From positions 1,178,001 through 1,242,000 of the forward strand of contig NZ_CP054492.1 in the NCBI RefSeq assembly GCF_015265455.1: a DNA stretch of 64,000 bases, read 5' to 3'. The number at the start of each line of letters is the position of its first letter. Within the stretch, counting starts at the first letter, position 1. A program made the position numbers and the translations under genes. A model generated the notes under the pieces. That model was not told the origin of the DNA, searched no databases, and saw only the letters and a list, made by a program, of their open reading frames with translations. Below, in pieces: positions 45,813 through 56,163 of the stretch. Origin of the DNA: Candidatus Sulfurimonas baltica. Lineage in GTDB: Bacteria; Campylobacterota; Campylobacteria; Campylobacterales; Sulfurimonadaceae.

Positions 45813-46520
45813 TTAATTTTTCATAGCAGTAATAAAAGATTCATATATTTTTTCAAGCTCTAAATCTTGCTCGAGCAATTCTTTATTATCTTCAACTAAT
45901 ATATGTTCTAAAACAGCAACTCTTTTTAGCATATACTCAAACATCTCTTTATTTATATCTGGAAGCATATTGTGCATAAGAGGATCTTTACATCTCCCTT
46001 TTTCTATTACATGTGCAGGGATTCCAATTGCCGTTGCATTATCTGGCACATCTTTTACTACCACGGAGTTTGCCCCAATCTTTGCGTGCTCACCAATTAT
46101 TATATTTCCTAGGATTTTTGAACCGGCACCCAATACGGCACCAGTTCTAATAGTAGGATGTCTTTTGCCTTGAGTTAGAGATACACCGCCAAGAGTTACA
46201 CCTTGATAAATAAGTACATCATCCTCTATAATTGCTGTTTCGCCAATAACCACACCTGTGCCGTGGTCTATAAAAACTCTTTTTCCAATTCTTGCCGCAG
46301 GATGAATATCTATATTAGTTAAGATTTGAGTTAACCCCATAATCACTCTGGCTAAACTTTTAAAGTTAGAATTGTAGAGTTTACTAGCAACTCTATACCA
46401 AGCTATAGCCCAAACTCCGGGATAATTAAATAAGAAATCAAGCCTAGAATTGAGTGCAGGGTCATTGTTGTAAGCATTTGAAAAGTCTTCTTTTATTTCA
46501 GCATAGAGTCCCAAGGTCAA
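45813..46520 (-). CDS. cysE: Serine O-acetyltransferase
   Basis: This 235-residue enzyme makes O-acetylserine for cysteine synthesis. It has an N-terminal helical part and the hexapeptide beta-helix with GTGVVIGETAIIEDDVLIYQGVTLGG and HPTIRTGAVLGAGSKILG. The start is TTG at 46520 or, with better spacing from AGGA, TTG at 46514. It lies 12 bp after speA, so they are likely co-transcribed. Confidence 0.93.
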   Translation of the reverse strand: MTLGLYAEIKEDFSNAYNNDPALNSRLDFLFNYPGVWAIAWYRVASKLYNSNFKSLARVIMGLTQILTNIDIHPAARIGKRVFIDHGTGVVIGETAIIEDDVLIYQGVTLGGVSLTQGKRHPTIRTGAVLGAGSKILGNIIIGEHAKIGANSVVVKDVPDNATAIGIPAHVIEKGRCKDPLMHNMLPDINKEMFEYMLKRVAVLEHILVEDNKELLEQDLELEKIYESFITAMKN

Positions 46521-46532
46521 AGTCCTAAATAA

Positions 46533-48362
46533 TTAATTTGTTGTTCTTAAGTAACCATTTTGTTCTAAATATAGTTCCAATTTGGCAAGTGTATCATTTT
46601 TTTCTTTTTCTGTAATAAACTCGGAAGCTAACAAATCATTTTTAAGTTTATCTGAGAGAATATCTTTGTTGTAGCCTAGTGACTCTAGAATATCCAAAAT
46701 ACTTTTTGACTCAACTTTATTGGTTATCGTGTAATCCGTATCATTTATATAGACTGTATATTCACTTGGATGAGTGAATAGATTATGATTCATTCCTAAT
46801 GTCTCTTGGTAAGCACCAACATTAAAAAAGCCTAAAAAGTAATCTTCTTCATCTAGGTTTACATCGTGCAGATAGAGAGGTTTTTCCGGATTAAAACCTA
46901 TCTCTCCATCACTGTCACATGTAATATCCCATAATGATGCAGCTCTTATTGGAGTTGCATTTAAGTGGTGCAGAGGCATTACCGGAAAATGTTGGTTTAA
47001 TCCCCAGTAATCTGGTAAGCTTTGAAAAATAGAAGCATTTATTAGATATCTCTCCTGTAGTCTTACTTGTAGTTGTTCAAGTTCATTTGTTGGATTTGAT
47101 GATGTTAAGTAGAGCGCTCTTTTAATAATATTATGTACCAATATTTCAGCGTTTGAGCGGTCTTGTAAATCTATGTAACCCAAATCAAATAGAGTTAAAA
47201 TTGATTCCATGTGGTCAAGCGCATCATGCAGGTATTCTATACAGTTTTTATTATTTAGCAGACTATTTAGATCTATAAGCTCTTTTATAAGTGGAGGATT
47301 TACCTCTTTGAAGTTTAATAATTTCTCTTGATAATCTTGAGTGAAAAGTTCTAATACAGGGGTTATTAATACAGCATGTGAAGCTACTATGAATCTTCCA
47401 GACTCTGTATATATATCTGGATGTTTAACATTTTTAGCATCCATAATCTCTTTTAGCAAGAACACAACACTGCTTGAAAACTCTTCCACTGAGTAGTTTC
47501 GAGATTTTGAATGAGTGTGTTGGTCATACTCTACTGCCAATCCACCACCAATATTTATACTGTCTAGTGATGAAGCCCCCATTTTTTTAAGTTCGGCATA
47601 GATATTACCAGCTTCTCTTAGAGCGCGTTTGAGAGGTGCAATATCTGACATTTGAGAACCAATATGAAAGTGAATCATACTTAGATGTTGCAGCAAATTC
47701 TCTTCTCTTAGTAATCTGACAGCTTCAATAATCTCTGTGGAAGTTAAGCCAAACTTAGCGTCCATTCCTCCACTTTTTGCCCATATACCACTCCCGGCAC
47801 TATGAAGTCTAACTCTTATCCCTATATTTGGAACTTTTAAGTCACACTTTTTTGCAACTTCTATAATTGTCTCAAGTTCTCCAAGACCTTCTATTGTTAT
47901 TGTAAGGTTATGTCCACTTTGAGCAGCTATAAACCCTAGCGTAATCATCTCTTCATCTTTAAAGCCATTAACAGTGATATGTGCTCCGCTAGGAGTTTTA
48001 CTCATCGCTAAAATTAGTTCAGCTTTACTTCCTGCTTCTAGTCCATAGTTGAATTGTGCACCCTGAGACGTTATGGCATCTACAGCATGTGGGAATTGAT
48101 TTACCTTTAAAGGAAAAACAGCATTGAAGTTTCCATTGTAGGAATTCTCTGTCATAGCTTTATCGAAATACGAGTATAAGCTTTTAATTTGTCTTTTAAT
48201 TAGATGAGGAAACCTAAGTAAAATAGGCCCCCTTACATCATCAGAACGAATCTCTTCAACTATTTGCAAAATTGATGGCATAGATTTATAGTTTAATTTA
48301 ATCTGCCCATCTTCAATTATAAAGTTATTGTTTGACCAGATATCAAGACCGAAGTTTTTCAT
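46533..48362 (-). CDS. speA: Biosynthetic arginine decarboxylase
   Basis: This 609-residue PLP enzyme makes agmatine from arginine for polyamines. It has the PLP-Lys in VFPLKVNQF, HFHIGSQ, INIGGGL and a C-terminal alanine-racemase-like barrel/beta layout with the long SpeA insertions. AGGTGG precedes ATG. It starts 8 bp after the gene upstream. Confidence 0.95.
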   Translation of the reverse strand: MKNFGLDIWSNNNFIIEDGQIKLNYKSMPSILQIVEEIRSDDVRGPILLRFPHLIKRQIKSLYSYFDKAMTENSYNGNFNAVFPLKVNQFPHAVDAITSQGAQFNYGLEAGSKAELILAMSKTPSGAHITVNGFKDEEMITLGFIAAQSGHNLTITIEGLGELETIIEVAKKCDLKVPNIGIRVRLHSAGSGIWAKSGGMDAKFGLTSTEIIEAVRLLREENLLQHLSMIHFHIGSQMSDIAPLKRALREAGNIYAELKKMGASSLDSINIGGGLAVEYDQHTHSKSRNYSVEEFSSSVVFLLKEIMDAKNVKHPDIYTESGRFIVASHAVLITPVLELFTQDYQEKLLNFKEVNPPLIKELIDLNSLLNNKNCIEYLHDALDHMESILTLFDLGYIDLQDRSNAEILVHNIIKRALYLTSSNPTNELEQLQVRLQERYLINASIFQSLPDYWGLNQHFPVMPLHHLNATPIRAASLWDITCDSDGEIGFNPEKPLYLHDVNLDEEDYFLGFFNVGAYQETLGMNHNLFTHPSEYTVYINDTDYTITNKVESKSILDILESLGYNKDILSDKLKNDLLASEFITEKEKNDTLAKLELYLEQNGYLRTTN

Positions 48363-48370
48363 TTTCCCAC

Positions 48371-50098
48371 CTATACATGTAATTTATGATGAAAATACTC
48401 TTCTACATTAAAGAATATTTCACCATTTTGGTTTTTAAAAGTAAGCATACTTCTATCTAATTTATTAATATGGTCAATACCCATAACTGCCAAAACGACT
48501 TTTATCCCTTTTACGAGATTTATATGATAGTTGCCTATCTCCTTGCCCTCTTTAATAACAAGATATGAAGCTCTTTTCTTTTCATCTTGAGTTGCCATTC
48601 CAACAGGGCAAACATGTGAACCAAAACCAGAACACATTCTAGCGCGAATACATCCGCCACTCATCATAAAACCTCTGGCAATACCAACAGCATCTGCACC
48701 CATAGCTAAAGTGATTATTGCATCATCAGGAGTTAATATCTTACCACTTGAAACGATATTTATATCTTCTCTTACATTATATTTTTTAAGAAGAGTGTCA
48801 AGCACAAAAAGTGCATTGTTTGTAGTTAGTCCAACTGATTCCATAAGTTCCAGTGGTGCCGTTGCACTTCCACCTTCTCCGCTGTCAACTGTTATAAAGT
48901 CTGGCAAGCTTCTACCTGCAGATTTTCTAGCAGAAATTTCTCTAACCATCTCTTCTACGGCTTTAGAGTCCGAGATTACTATTTTAAATCCAACAGGTTT
49001 ATTAGATAGTTTTTGTAATCTTTCTACAAAATCTAACAAATGAGAAGTGCTATCCGCAAAAGGAAAACGATTTGGTGAAAAAACATCTTTACCTTCAGGC
49101 ACACCTCTGTAGTATGCAATATCAGCTGTAACTTTAGAGCCAGATAATTTTCCACCAGTCTGCTTCGCCCCCTGCGCAATCTTAATCTCTGTCATGCGGC
49201 AAAATTTCATTACTTTTTGATACTTAACTTCATCAAATTTTCCATCTTCATCACGAACCCCATAGAGTCCTGAGCCCATTTGAAAAATTATGTTTGGTAG
49301 ATCAGATGGAACTTCTTTAGGAAAGGCTTCTATAGGTGCTTTCCAGTTTACACGAAAGAGTACATGTGAAGTTGTGTCATATATATATGTATTTTGAGTT
49401 TTTTTGTTTAATAAAACAGTTCTATACCATTTTAAGGCTCTTGGTGTATTAAATAGTAATTTTCCAAGTTTAAATATAAACTCTGCATAGGGACTACTTT
49501 TTACTATTTCTAGATAGTCACAGTTTTCAAGGTCAGGTTTATGAGTAAAAAGATGATTGGACGTAAGTGAACCTTCTCCTGTATTAATAGTTAAGTTTGA
49601 GTTTGCACCGGCTATAGAGAATGCACGGATGGCTTCAGGACTAAGTGAGCCATCACTCATGGCAGAACGGATAATTGGAGTGTGTGAAGTAAATGGAATC
49701 TCTCTGTTTTTTCCAAAAACAACAGATGTGTCATAACTTACTTCATTCTCATTTAGTACATTAGTTGCATGTTTAATAATAAATCTTGAACCTGAAAATG
49801 GCTGTGCAACTGAAAAAGATTTATAATTTGGTTTGTCTTTTGCTGCTGTGTAGACCCAGTCTACTTTATCTTTTGAATCATAAAATGTCTCTTCTGCAAA
49901 GTATTGACGCAGAGGTTCTCTTAACGCTTCAAACAGGTATCTGAAACGACCGATAACAGGGTAATTAATCAGTAGTGCATGTTTTCTCTGGATATATCTG
50001 TCATAAACAAATAATATAGCAATTAAAAAAACACCCGCTAATAAAAAAAACTCAATGAAATCTATAAAGATAGCCCATATAGCGTGTAGTATTTCCAA
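48371..50098 (-). CDS. FMN-binding glutamate-synthase-family protein
   Basis: This 575-residue protein has an N-terminal membrane helix (about 10-32). The central FMN barrel domain of glutamate synthase follows (GSGLYGVRDEDGKFD, MTEIKIAQGAKQTGGKL, TVDSGEGGSATAP). A three-Cys Fe-S loop comes last (GGCIRARMCSGFGSHVCPVGMATQ). The glutaminase domain of true GltB is absent, so it is not a complete glutamate synthase. Its electron partner and substrate are unknown. It abuts hisS with no gap. Confidence 0.9.
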   Translation of the reverse strand: MEILHAIWAIFIDFIEFFLLAGVFLIAILFVYDRYIQRKHALLINYPVIGRFRYLFEALREPLRQYFAEETFYDSKDKVDWVYTAAKDKPNYKSFSVAQPFSGSRFIIKHATNVLNENEVSYDTSVVFGKNREIPFTSHTPIIRSAMSDGSLSPEAIRAFSIAGANSNLTINTGEGSLTSNHLFTHKPDLENCDYLEIVKSSPYAEFIFKLGKLLFNTPRALKWYRTVLLNKKTQNTYIYDTTSHVLFRVNWKAPIEAFPKEVPSDLPNIIFQMGSGLYGVRDEDGKFDEVKYQKVMKFCRMTEIKIAQGAKQTGGKLSGSKVTADIAYYRGVPEGKDVFSPNRFPFADSTSHLLDFVERLQKLSNKPVGFKIVISDSKAVEEMVREISARKSAGRSLPDFITVDSGEGGSATAPLELMESVGLTTNNALFVLDTLLKKYNVREDINIVSSGKILTPDDAIITLAMGADAVGIARGFMMSGGCIRARMCSGFGSHVCPVGMATQDEKKRASYLVIKEGKEIGNYHINLVKGIKVVLAVMGIDHINKLDRSMLTFKNQNGEIFFNVEEYFHHKLHV

Positions 50099-51310
50099 TT
50101 AAAAATCCTTCAAAGGTATTGTTTGTTCTGTTTTATTTTCTAGATCTTTAATCCATACTGTGCCGTCTGCAATCTCATTTGAACCTATAACTGCGCAATA
50201 TTTAGCATTAACTTTGTCAGCTGCCTTTAAATGGCTTTTAAGATTTTTTGTCTTGTAGTCACATGTAGCTTTATGGAGTGCTCTTTTTTTCTGAGTTAAA
50301 CCAACAACTAAATCAATAGCTTCATCATCCATAGCGCCAAGATAATAACCACTTCTTACACTCTCGGGCATTACAATAAGCTCCATAAGCCTCTCAATTC
50401 CCATAGCAAAACCAACAGCAGGAGTAGGGCGACCATCTAAAAACTCAACAAGTCTGTCATATCTGCCACCACCAGCAATGGCACTTTGGCTTCCTATGTT
50501 ATCGCTTACAAATTCAAAGGCTGTTTTAGAGTAATAATCAAGCCCACGAACTAAATTAGTGTCTATTTCGTAATCAATTCCATTGTTTTGTAAAATTTTC
50601 TTAAGAGTCTCAAAATCATCGCTACATGTAGGGCAAAGATTTTGTATAAGCTTTGGAGCACCAACATATAACTCTTGACACTTAGCATTTTTACAGTCAA
50701 GCACACGGATAGGGTTAGTATCTAATCTGCGGATACAATCTTCGCATATATCATCTTTGCACGCTTGCACAAATTTAACTAAGTTAGTGCGATAATCTGG
50801 CATACAGTTGTTATCACCAAGTGAATTCAGCTGAAGCCTATATCCGATACCAAGCTTTTTTAAAATATCGCTAACCATCATAATCATAGTAGCATCTTCA
50901 TAAACGCTGTCAACGCCAAAACTCTCAACGCCAAACTGATGAAATTGTCTTAAACGACCCTTTTGAGGTCTCTCGTAACGGAACATTGAACCATGGTAAA
51001 AGTAACGGTATATTCCACCAGCTTTATCAAGTTTTTTTTGTACAAATGCACGAACAACACCGGCTGTCCCCTCAGGCCTAAGACAAACATCGTTTTCACC
51101 TTTGTCTATAAACTGATACATCTCTTTGCCGACGATATCACTAGATTCACCAACTGAGCGTTTAAAAAGTGCTGTTTCTTCCAGCAGAGGAGTCTCTATG
51201 AAATGAAAGCCATACTTTTGAGCTATATCTGTGGCTGTGTTGATAAAGTAAGTGAATCTCTCATAGTCTTCACTTAAAATATCATTCATTCCTCTTAGTG
51301 AATTAATCAT
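50099..51310 (-). CDS. hisS: Histidyl-tRNA synthetase
   Basis: This 403-residue class II synthetase has motif 2 (YHGSMFRYERPQKGRLRQF), the His-specific LVRGLDYYSKTAFEF, motif 3 (GFAMGIERL) and a C-terminal anticodon-binding domain. CysX2Cys pairs (CEDC, CPTC) in the insertion suggest a zinc site. The gene starts a minus-strand run ending at cysE. Confidence 0.97.
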   Translation of the reverse strand: MINSLRGMNDILSEDYERFTYFINTATDIAQKYGFHFIETPLLEETALFKRSVGESSDIVGKEMYQFIDKGENDVCLRPEGTAGVVRAFVQKKLDKAGGIYRYFYHGSMFRYERPQKGRLRQFHQFGVESFGVDSVYEDATMIMMVSDILKKLGIGYRLQLNSLGDNNCMPDYRTNLVKFVQACKDDICEDCIRRLDTNPIRVLDCKNAKCQELYVGAPKLIQNLCPTCSDDFETLKKILQNNGIDYEIDTNLVRGLDYYSKTAFEFVSDNIGSQSAIAGGGRYDRLVEFLDGRPTPAVGFAMGIERLMELIVMPESVRSGYYLGAMDDEAIDLVVGLTQKKRALHKATCDYKTKNLKSHLKAADKVNAKYCAVIGSNEIADGTVWIKDLENKTEQTIPLKDF

Positions 51311-51409
51311 TTTTATCCTTAGTAGTGCGCAATATTGTTTAATTTTTTATTTTTATGAAAGGATACCATTTTTAGCTTATATAATATATAGACTAAGGGT
51401 TAGCACTCC

Positions 51410-51439
51410 ATATTTAGAAAATATTACAAATCTAAATAT
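51410..51439. promoter_or_regulatory. Inverted repeat in the hisS/Hcp-like divergent region
   Basis: ATATTTAGA (51410-51418) and TCTAAATAT (51431-51439) are perfect arms around 12 nt, and outer CTCCAT/ATGGAG extend the symmetry. It lies in the 241-bp gap between divergent genes and may be an operator or a terminator-like hairpin. A minus-strand TATATT-type -10 for hisS lies near 51380. Confidence 0.4.
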
Positions 51440-51551
51440 TTGTTTTAAAAATGGAGATTTAACCAATTGGATCTATATTAATGGACCTTAATTGATAACA
51501 AAGTTCCTCTTTAGTATTATTTAACTAAAAAATATATTGTTTTGGATAAAA

Positions 51552-52559
51552 ATGAAAAAAACTTTTATTTTGTTGGCTGTAATAATTAGTATTAATTTGT
51601 GTGCAGACTCACAAGCTTTATTAAATCAAAACAATAAAGATTGTGAAGATGGAAATATGACTGGCTGTTATAACCTAGAAGTTTTATACTACAATGGTGA
51701 AATAGTAGTCCAAGACAAGAAAAAAGCCCAAGAGTTATATAATAAGTCATGCTATGGCGGAAATATTGATGCTTGTTTAAATCTTGGTTTTTTGTATTCT
51801 AATGGTTATGGAGTAGCAAAAGATAAGAAAAAAGCTTTTGAGCTATACACTAAAGCATGTGATAATAAAAATGCAGATGCTTGCTTGAATTTAGGGGTTT
51901 TATATTCTGAAGGGGAGGGAGTAGCCCAAGACAAGAAAAAAGCTCAAGAGTTATACGCTAAAGCATGTGATGGTGGAAATAATTCTGCTTGTTTAAACCT
52001 TGGATTTTTGTATTCAAATGGTTATGAAGTAGCCAAAGACAAGAAAAAAGCCCAAGAGTTATACACGAAAGCCTGTGATGCAGGCTTTATAAATGGTTGC
52101 TTTAATCTAGGAGTTTTATATTATCTTGGTGATGGAATTAAGCAAGACAAGAAAAAAGCTCAAGAGCTATACACTAAAGCTTGTGATGCAGGCTTTTTGA
52201 ATGGTTGCTTTAATCTTGCATATTTGTATTTTTATAAAGAAGAACAACAAGTATCTATTTCAAGTTTTTTAGATTTTAATTATGCTCATGGAAAAACCGA
52301 TGAGAAAAAGAAAGCTAAATATTTGTTTGAAAAAGCATGCGAGGGCGGTATTGCAAATAGTTGTTTTACCCTTGGGAATTTATTTTATTATAAAAAGAAT
52401 GAAGATAAATTCGATATTTCATTTTTTTTAGATTTTAATTATAAAGAAGAAAAAGCTAAAGAGATAGAAAAAGCAAAAAATCTTTTTGAAAAAGCTTGCA
52501 ACGGAGGGGTTGTTCAAGGGTGTGAAAATTATAAAAGACTAAGTAGTGATAGTTTCTGA
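51552..52559 (+). CDS. Exported cysteine-rich Sel1-repeat (Hcp-like) protein
   Basis: I chose ATG 51552, which gives a signal peptide (MKKTFILLAVIISINLCADS); a TTG at 51537 is upstream. The 335-residue mature protein is a chain of about eight 36-residue Sel1-like repeats (KKAQELYTKACDAGFINGCFNLGVLY). Each has two Cys eight to nine residues apart, the disulfide pattern of Helicobacter Hcp proteins. Two later repeats carry extra ISSFLDFNY / ISFFLDFNY insertions. Hcp proteins are periplasmic or secreted; function here is unknown. Confidence 0.87.
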   Translation: MKKTFILLAVIISINLCADSQALLNQNNKDCEDGNMTGCYNLEVLYYNGEIVVQDKKKAQELYNKSCYGGNIDACLNLGFLYSNGYGVAKDKKKAFELYTKACDNKNADACLNLGVLYSEGEGVAQDKKKAQELYAKACDGGNNSACLNLGFLYSNGYEVAKDKKKAQELYTKACDAGFINGCFNLGVLYYLGDGIKQDKKKAQELYTKACDAGFLNGCFNLAYLYFYKEEQQVSISSFLDFNYAHGKTDEKKKAKYLFEKACEGGIANSCFTLGNLFYYKKNEDKFDISFFLDFNYKEEKAKEIEKAKNLFEKACNGGVVQGCENYKRLSSDSF

Positions 52560-52632
52560 AATAAATATAGATAGCGTTCAGGGGACCATTCAAAACTGTG
52601 TCAGTTGCTCTCCCTAGCTAAAGTCACACAAT

Positions 52633-54549
52633 TTAAACATTAAATCTCTTTAAAGCAACGGCTTGAATATCTTCACTGGATTTTTTATTTTTCTTTGAGA
52701 ATTCTGTGATAATTTCCATACCTTCTATTAGAGTCTCTAAATTTTCCTTTACTTCATGGTTGTTTAATATTAGACTCTCTGATGCGCTTATGGTTTTTGT
52801 TAATTCATTTTTTGTTCTATCTGCTTTTTCAACAAGATCTTTTGTATATTCTGAGACATGCAAAATCTCTTGAGAGTTATGCTCTAAATCACTTCCAATT
52901 TTACCTATGCTTTGTGTTATGAGATTTGTTGTTGCACTAATCTCTATAAGGCTTTTTTTTGTTTTATTGGCAAGTTGTTTAACTTCATCTGCAACAACTG
53001 AAAAACCCAATCCATGTTGTCCTGCTCGAGCTGCTTCAATTGCTGCATTTAATGCCAATAAATTTGTTTGATTTGCAATCTCATTGATAAAATTTATTAC
53101 TTTTAAGATTTCACCAGCTTGTTCATTTAATTTATTCATGGCATGCACCGCATCATTTTGTTTCTCACTATTTGAGTCTATTTTTGACATTACATCTTTC
53201 ATACTAGTTACTAATTCTGCTAAAACTTTATAGTTTTTTTGTAATCTAACACTATTTTCATTTGTCATTAAAAAGCTATTTTCTATATTCTCATTAGTGG
53301 TATAAAGAATATCTTTATTTTTTGATGATTGTTCTACTGACAATGAAATATTATTTATTAAATCTCGCACAACATCATCAAACTCTTTTGTGCCACTATT
53401 AATATTATGTAATAACTTTTGTGTTCTATAAATCATGAATATAATCAAAAACAGGGTTGTAAATACTATGAAACCTATTTTTAGTTTATAAATCTCACTC
53501 TCTTGTTGAAGATTTTGGGCATAAAGAGTCTCTGGAATTCTCATAAAAAGTTTCCAGTCACTCTCTCCAGTTGTATTAATTACCAATTCATGAAAGTTTG
53601 AAATATCTTTATTCTTGGCACTCACTAACGAAACAATCTCTTTATCTCGTCTATCTGCAATGTAGATATTATGTTTTGTGTTATACAAAACAAACTGACT
53701 AAACTCTTTTGGCATTGAAAAATCAATCTCTTTTGCCATTTTTTTATCATTGTCAGTAATTATTATAAAAGGGACACCAACTAGCAGAGATTCAAGCAAA
53801 TTTTTTCTAAAAATTATAGAGATGATACCTTTTACTCTGTTCTGATCATTATAAAAAGGCACAGAGTATAAGATGCCAAAACTATCTTCTACGTTACCGG
53901 TTGATTTTGAAACATATTGAGTATTATCACAAGTTCTTAAAAGTGGCGAAAAAAGAGCAGGGATTTCTCCTAGATTTTTATAGTTGAATATTGGATATTT
54001 TTTCTTAAAATATTCAATTTGAGTCGGGTAATACAAGTATTCAGCTTCTTCAGCCTCCTCAGGAAAATCAGGATTTACTCTAGCATCATTTTCATTTTCT
54101 TGCTCATTTCCAATTGCCAGAGAGTCAAACATAAAAAAAGGAAATTGACCCTTTTGAAAATCAAGTCCATCAGCAACAGCATAGATTTCTGATACATTTA
54201 CATTTGATACCAAATCATTATAGAGTTGTTGAACGGTTGCAAAAGCATCTTCTGAAAACCTCCCTGTAGATACAATATCCTCATCTTCACTTAATCTATT
54301 ACCGCTATCTATCTGTCTAACAGATGGAAGTAGTGAAATTGTCCTTGCACTCTCATACATCTTCTTGAAAGCCTGTTCAATTTGTGTTTTTTTGTTTGAA
54401 AAATTAATTTCAACTTGCTCTTTTTTTATAAGCTCTTTATTTTTTATTGTGACTTGTTTATGTTCATTGTACACATAATATATGACGGTCATACCTAGTG
54501 ATAATATAATGGAAATTATAATCAGAAGGTTTCTTATGTCTTTTTTCAT
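52633..54549 (-). CDS. Methyl-accepting chemotaxis protein
   Basis: I chose ATG 54549 (GAGGA upstream). The 638-residue protein has a membrane helix (about 8-28), a large periplasmic dCACHE-like sensor (30-360), a second helix (about 362-382) and a cytoplasmic signalling hairpin with [40 protein letters not shown]. The signal tip is canonical and should bind CheA/CheW. No clear HAMP domain is seen. The ligand is unknown. Confidence 0.93.
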   Translation of the reverse strand: MKKDIRNLLIIISIILSLGMTVIYYVYNEHKQVTIKNKELIKKEQVEINFSNKKTQIEQAFKKMYESARTISLLPSVRQIDSGNRLSEDEDIVSTGRFSEDAFATVQQLYNDLVSNVNVSEIYAVADGLDFQKGQFPFFMFDSLAIGNEQENENDARVNPDFPEEAEEAEYLYYPTQIEYFKKKYPIFNYKNLGEIPALFSPLLRTCDNTQYVSKSTGNVEDSFGILYSVPFYNDQNRVKGIISIIFRKNLLESLLVGVPFIIITDNDKKMAKEIDFSMPKEFSQFVLYNTKHNIYIADRRDKEIVSLVSAKNKDISNFHELVINTTGESDWKLFMRIPETLYAQNLQQESEIYKLKIGFIVFTTLFLIIFMIYRTQKLLHNINSGTKEFDDVVRDLINNISLSVEQSSKNKDILYTTNENIENSFLMTNENSVRLQKNYKVLAELVTSMKDVMSKIDSNSEKQNDAVHAMNKLNEQAGEILKVINFINEIANQTNLLALNAAIEAARAGQHGLGFSVVADEVKQLANKTKKSLIEISATTNLITQSIGKIGSDLEHNSQEILHVSEYTKDLVEKADRTKNELTKTISASESLILNNHEVKENLETLIEGMEIITEFSKKNKKSSEDIQAVALKRFNV

Positions 54550-54593
54550 CAATATTCCTCAAATTTATGTTTTAAAAATTTTTATTAATAAAA

Positions 54594-55169
54594 CTAATCT
54601 TTAATATTATTTAATATCTCTATTGTTATATCTTCTCTACTTTTTGTTGCATCTATCTCTATAAGCTCTAAATTTAGGAGTTTCGTAGCTTCTATTAGAG
54701 CATCTTGAATTTCTAATAGGTATTTGGACCCTCTGAGTTCTATCCCATCTAGCTCTTTTTGAGAAAGTCTAAACTCTAGTTCTTCTTTTGTGAGTTTAAG
54801 CAAGAAAACTTTCTCTGGATAAATTCCATTTGTAGCAAAGTTGTTTAGTGAAACTAAATCTTTTTTGTCTATTTCACCTTGAACTAACGCATAAGCAACA
54901 CCACTTACTGCACTTCTGTCAGATATAATCATTCTTGATATATTTGGCTCAATTACCTCTTTTATATGTTCCGCTCTATCTGCTAAAAAAAGTAAAAATT
55001 CAGCTTTTTTACTTTTGGCACGAGCGTTAAGAACCATCTCTCTTATCTCTTTGCCAATTTTTGTAGCCCCTGGCTCTTTTGTGATTATTGCATCTGGATA
55101 ATACTTTGCTAAATTACTTATCTGCGTGCTTTTACCTGCAGTATCAATCCCTTCTAGTGCAATGTACAT
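54594..55169 (-). CDS. tmk: Thymidylate kinase
   Basis: This 191-residue enzyme phosphorylates dTMP to dTDP. P-loop EGIDTAGKSTQ, the DRSAVSGVAYA motif and the LID region with R.S are present. It is a little shorter than E. coli Tmk. Its start overlaps the end of coaD by 16 bp. Confidence 0.95.
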   Translation of the reverse strand: MYIALEGIDTAGKSTQISNLAKYYPDAIITKEPGATKIGKEIREMVLNARAKSKKAEFLLFLADRAEHIKEVIEPNISRMIISDRSAVSGVAYALVQGEIDKKDLVSLNNFATNGIYPEKVFLLKLTKEELEFRLSQKELDGIELRGSKYLLEIQDALIEATKLLNLELIEIDATKSREDITIEILNNIKD

Positions 55170-55645
55170 GATGTCATACTTCCTATAATTTTTTGAACTT
55201 CTTGCGGTAGCAAGTGCTCTGTTTTACCATTAAATTTCAGAAGATTTCTGACAATTGATGAGCTTATAAACGCATTTTGTAGTTTTGGCATAAGATATAC
55301 AGTCTCAATGGTGTCATCAAGAGAATTGTTTAGATATCCAAGCTGGAGCTCATATTCAAAGTCACTTACAGCTCTTAGGCCGCGAATGATTATACTTGCA
55401 TCGTGTGTTTTTGCAAGTTCAACAGTTAAGTTGTCAAAACCAACAACGGTTACATTGCTTAAACTTTTAACAGCTTCTTTAGTCATCTCTATTCTCTCAT
55501 CAAGGGAAAACATTGGCTTTTTATCTTGAGAAATAGCAACTGCTATTATTACTTCATCAAAAAGTCTTAAAGCTCTCTCGATTATGTCGAAATGACCATT
55601 TGTTATAGGATCAAATGTGCCAGGATAAAGTGCTATTTTTCTCAT
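55154..55645 (-). CDS. coaD: Phosphopantetheine adenylyltransferase
   Basis: I chose ATG 55645 (MRKIALYPGTFDPITNGH), coupled to the ubiX stop as TAATG; an ATG 9 bp upstream is possible. The 163-residue enzyme catalyses the fourth step of CoA synthesis. It has the TFDPITNGH nucleotidyl-transferase motif, IIRGLRAVSDFEYE and FISSSIVR. Confidence 0.96.
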   Translation of the reverse strand: MRKIALYPGTFDPITNGHFDIIERALRLFDEVIIAVAISQDKKPMFSLDERIEMTKEAVKSLSNVTVVGFDNLTVELAKTHDASIIIRGLRAVSDFEYELQLGYLNNSLDDTIETVYLMPKLQNAFISSSIVRNLLKFNGKTEHLLPQEVQKIIGSMTSCTLH

Positions 55646-56163
55646 TATTTCCATCTTTTGTATAAATTATTTTCTATATTAAGTAGGTCAAACCATTTCC
55701 CAATTATAAAATTTTCCATCTCGTCAAGAGTTTGTTGCTCAGAGTAGTAAGCCATAACAGGCGGTGCGATAATTACACCTAAGGTAGCTAGTTTTTGCAT
55801 GTTTTCTAATGCTATTGCAGAAAATGGCATCTCTCTTGGGGCAAGTATAAGCTTTTTTTGCTCCTTAATCATAACACTAGCACATCTTGTTACAAGATTG
55901 TCCGAAATTCCACATGCTATTTTTGCAAGTGTGTTCATACTGCAAGGAGCAATAATCATAGCATCACTTCCAAATGAACCAGAGGCTATGCTTGCTGAGA
56001 TGTCTTCATTCTCATGTACTGTAACACTCATCTCTTTATCCAAAACTATCTCAGAGTTTTTTGTCATAATAAAATGTTTATCTATATCTAACGGGAGTAG
56101 TTTAAGTACCTTAAGACCTAAGTTTACTCCGCTGGCACCACTTGTAGCTACTATTAACTTCAT
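55645..56163 (-). CDS. ubiX: Flavin prenyltransferase
   Basis: This 172-residue protein makes the prenylated FMN cofactor used by UbiD decarboxylases. It has VATSGASGVNLGLKV, the APCSMNTLAKIACGISDNL motif and PREMPFS. It overlaps flgA by 4 bp (ATGA) and coaD by one base. Confidence 0.93.
   Translation of the reverse strand: MKLIVATSGASGVNLGLKVLKLLPLDIDKHFIMTKNSEIVLDKEMSVTVHENEDISASIASGSFGSDAMIIAPCSMNTLAKIACGISDNLVTRCASVMIKEQKKLILAPREMPFSAIALENMQKLATLGVIIAPPVMAYYSEQQTLDEMENFIIGKWFDLLNIENNLYKRWK

Noticed and set aside
48371-50098. A full glutamate synthase large subunit
   Set aside because: The glutaminase and GXGXG domains are absent and a membrane helix is present; only the FMN/Fe-S core is shared.
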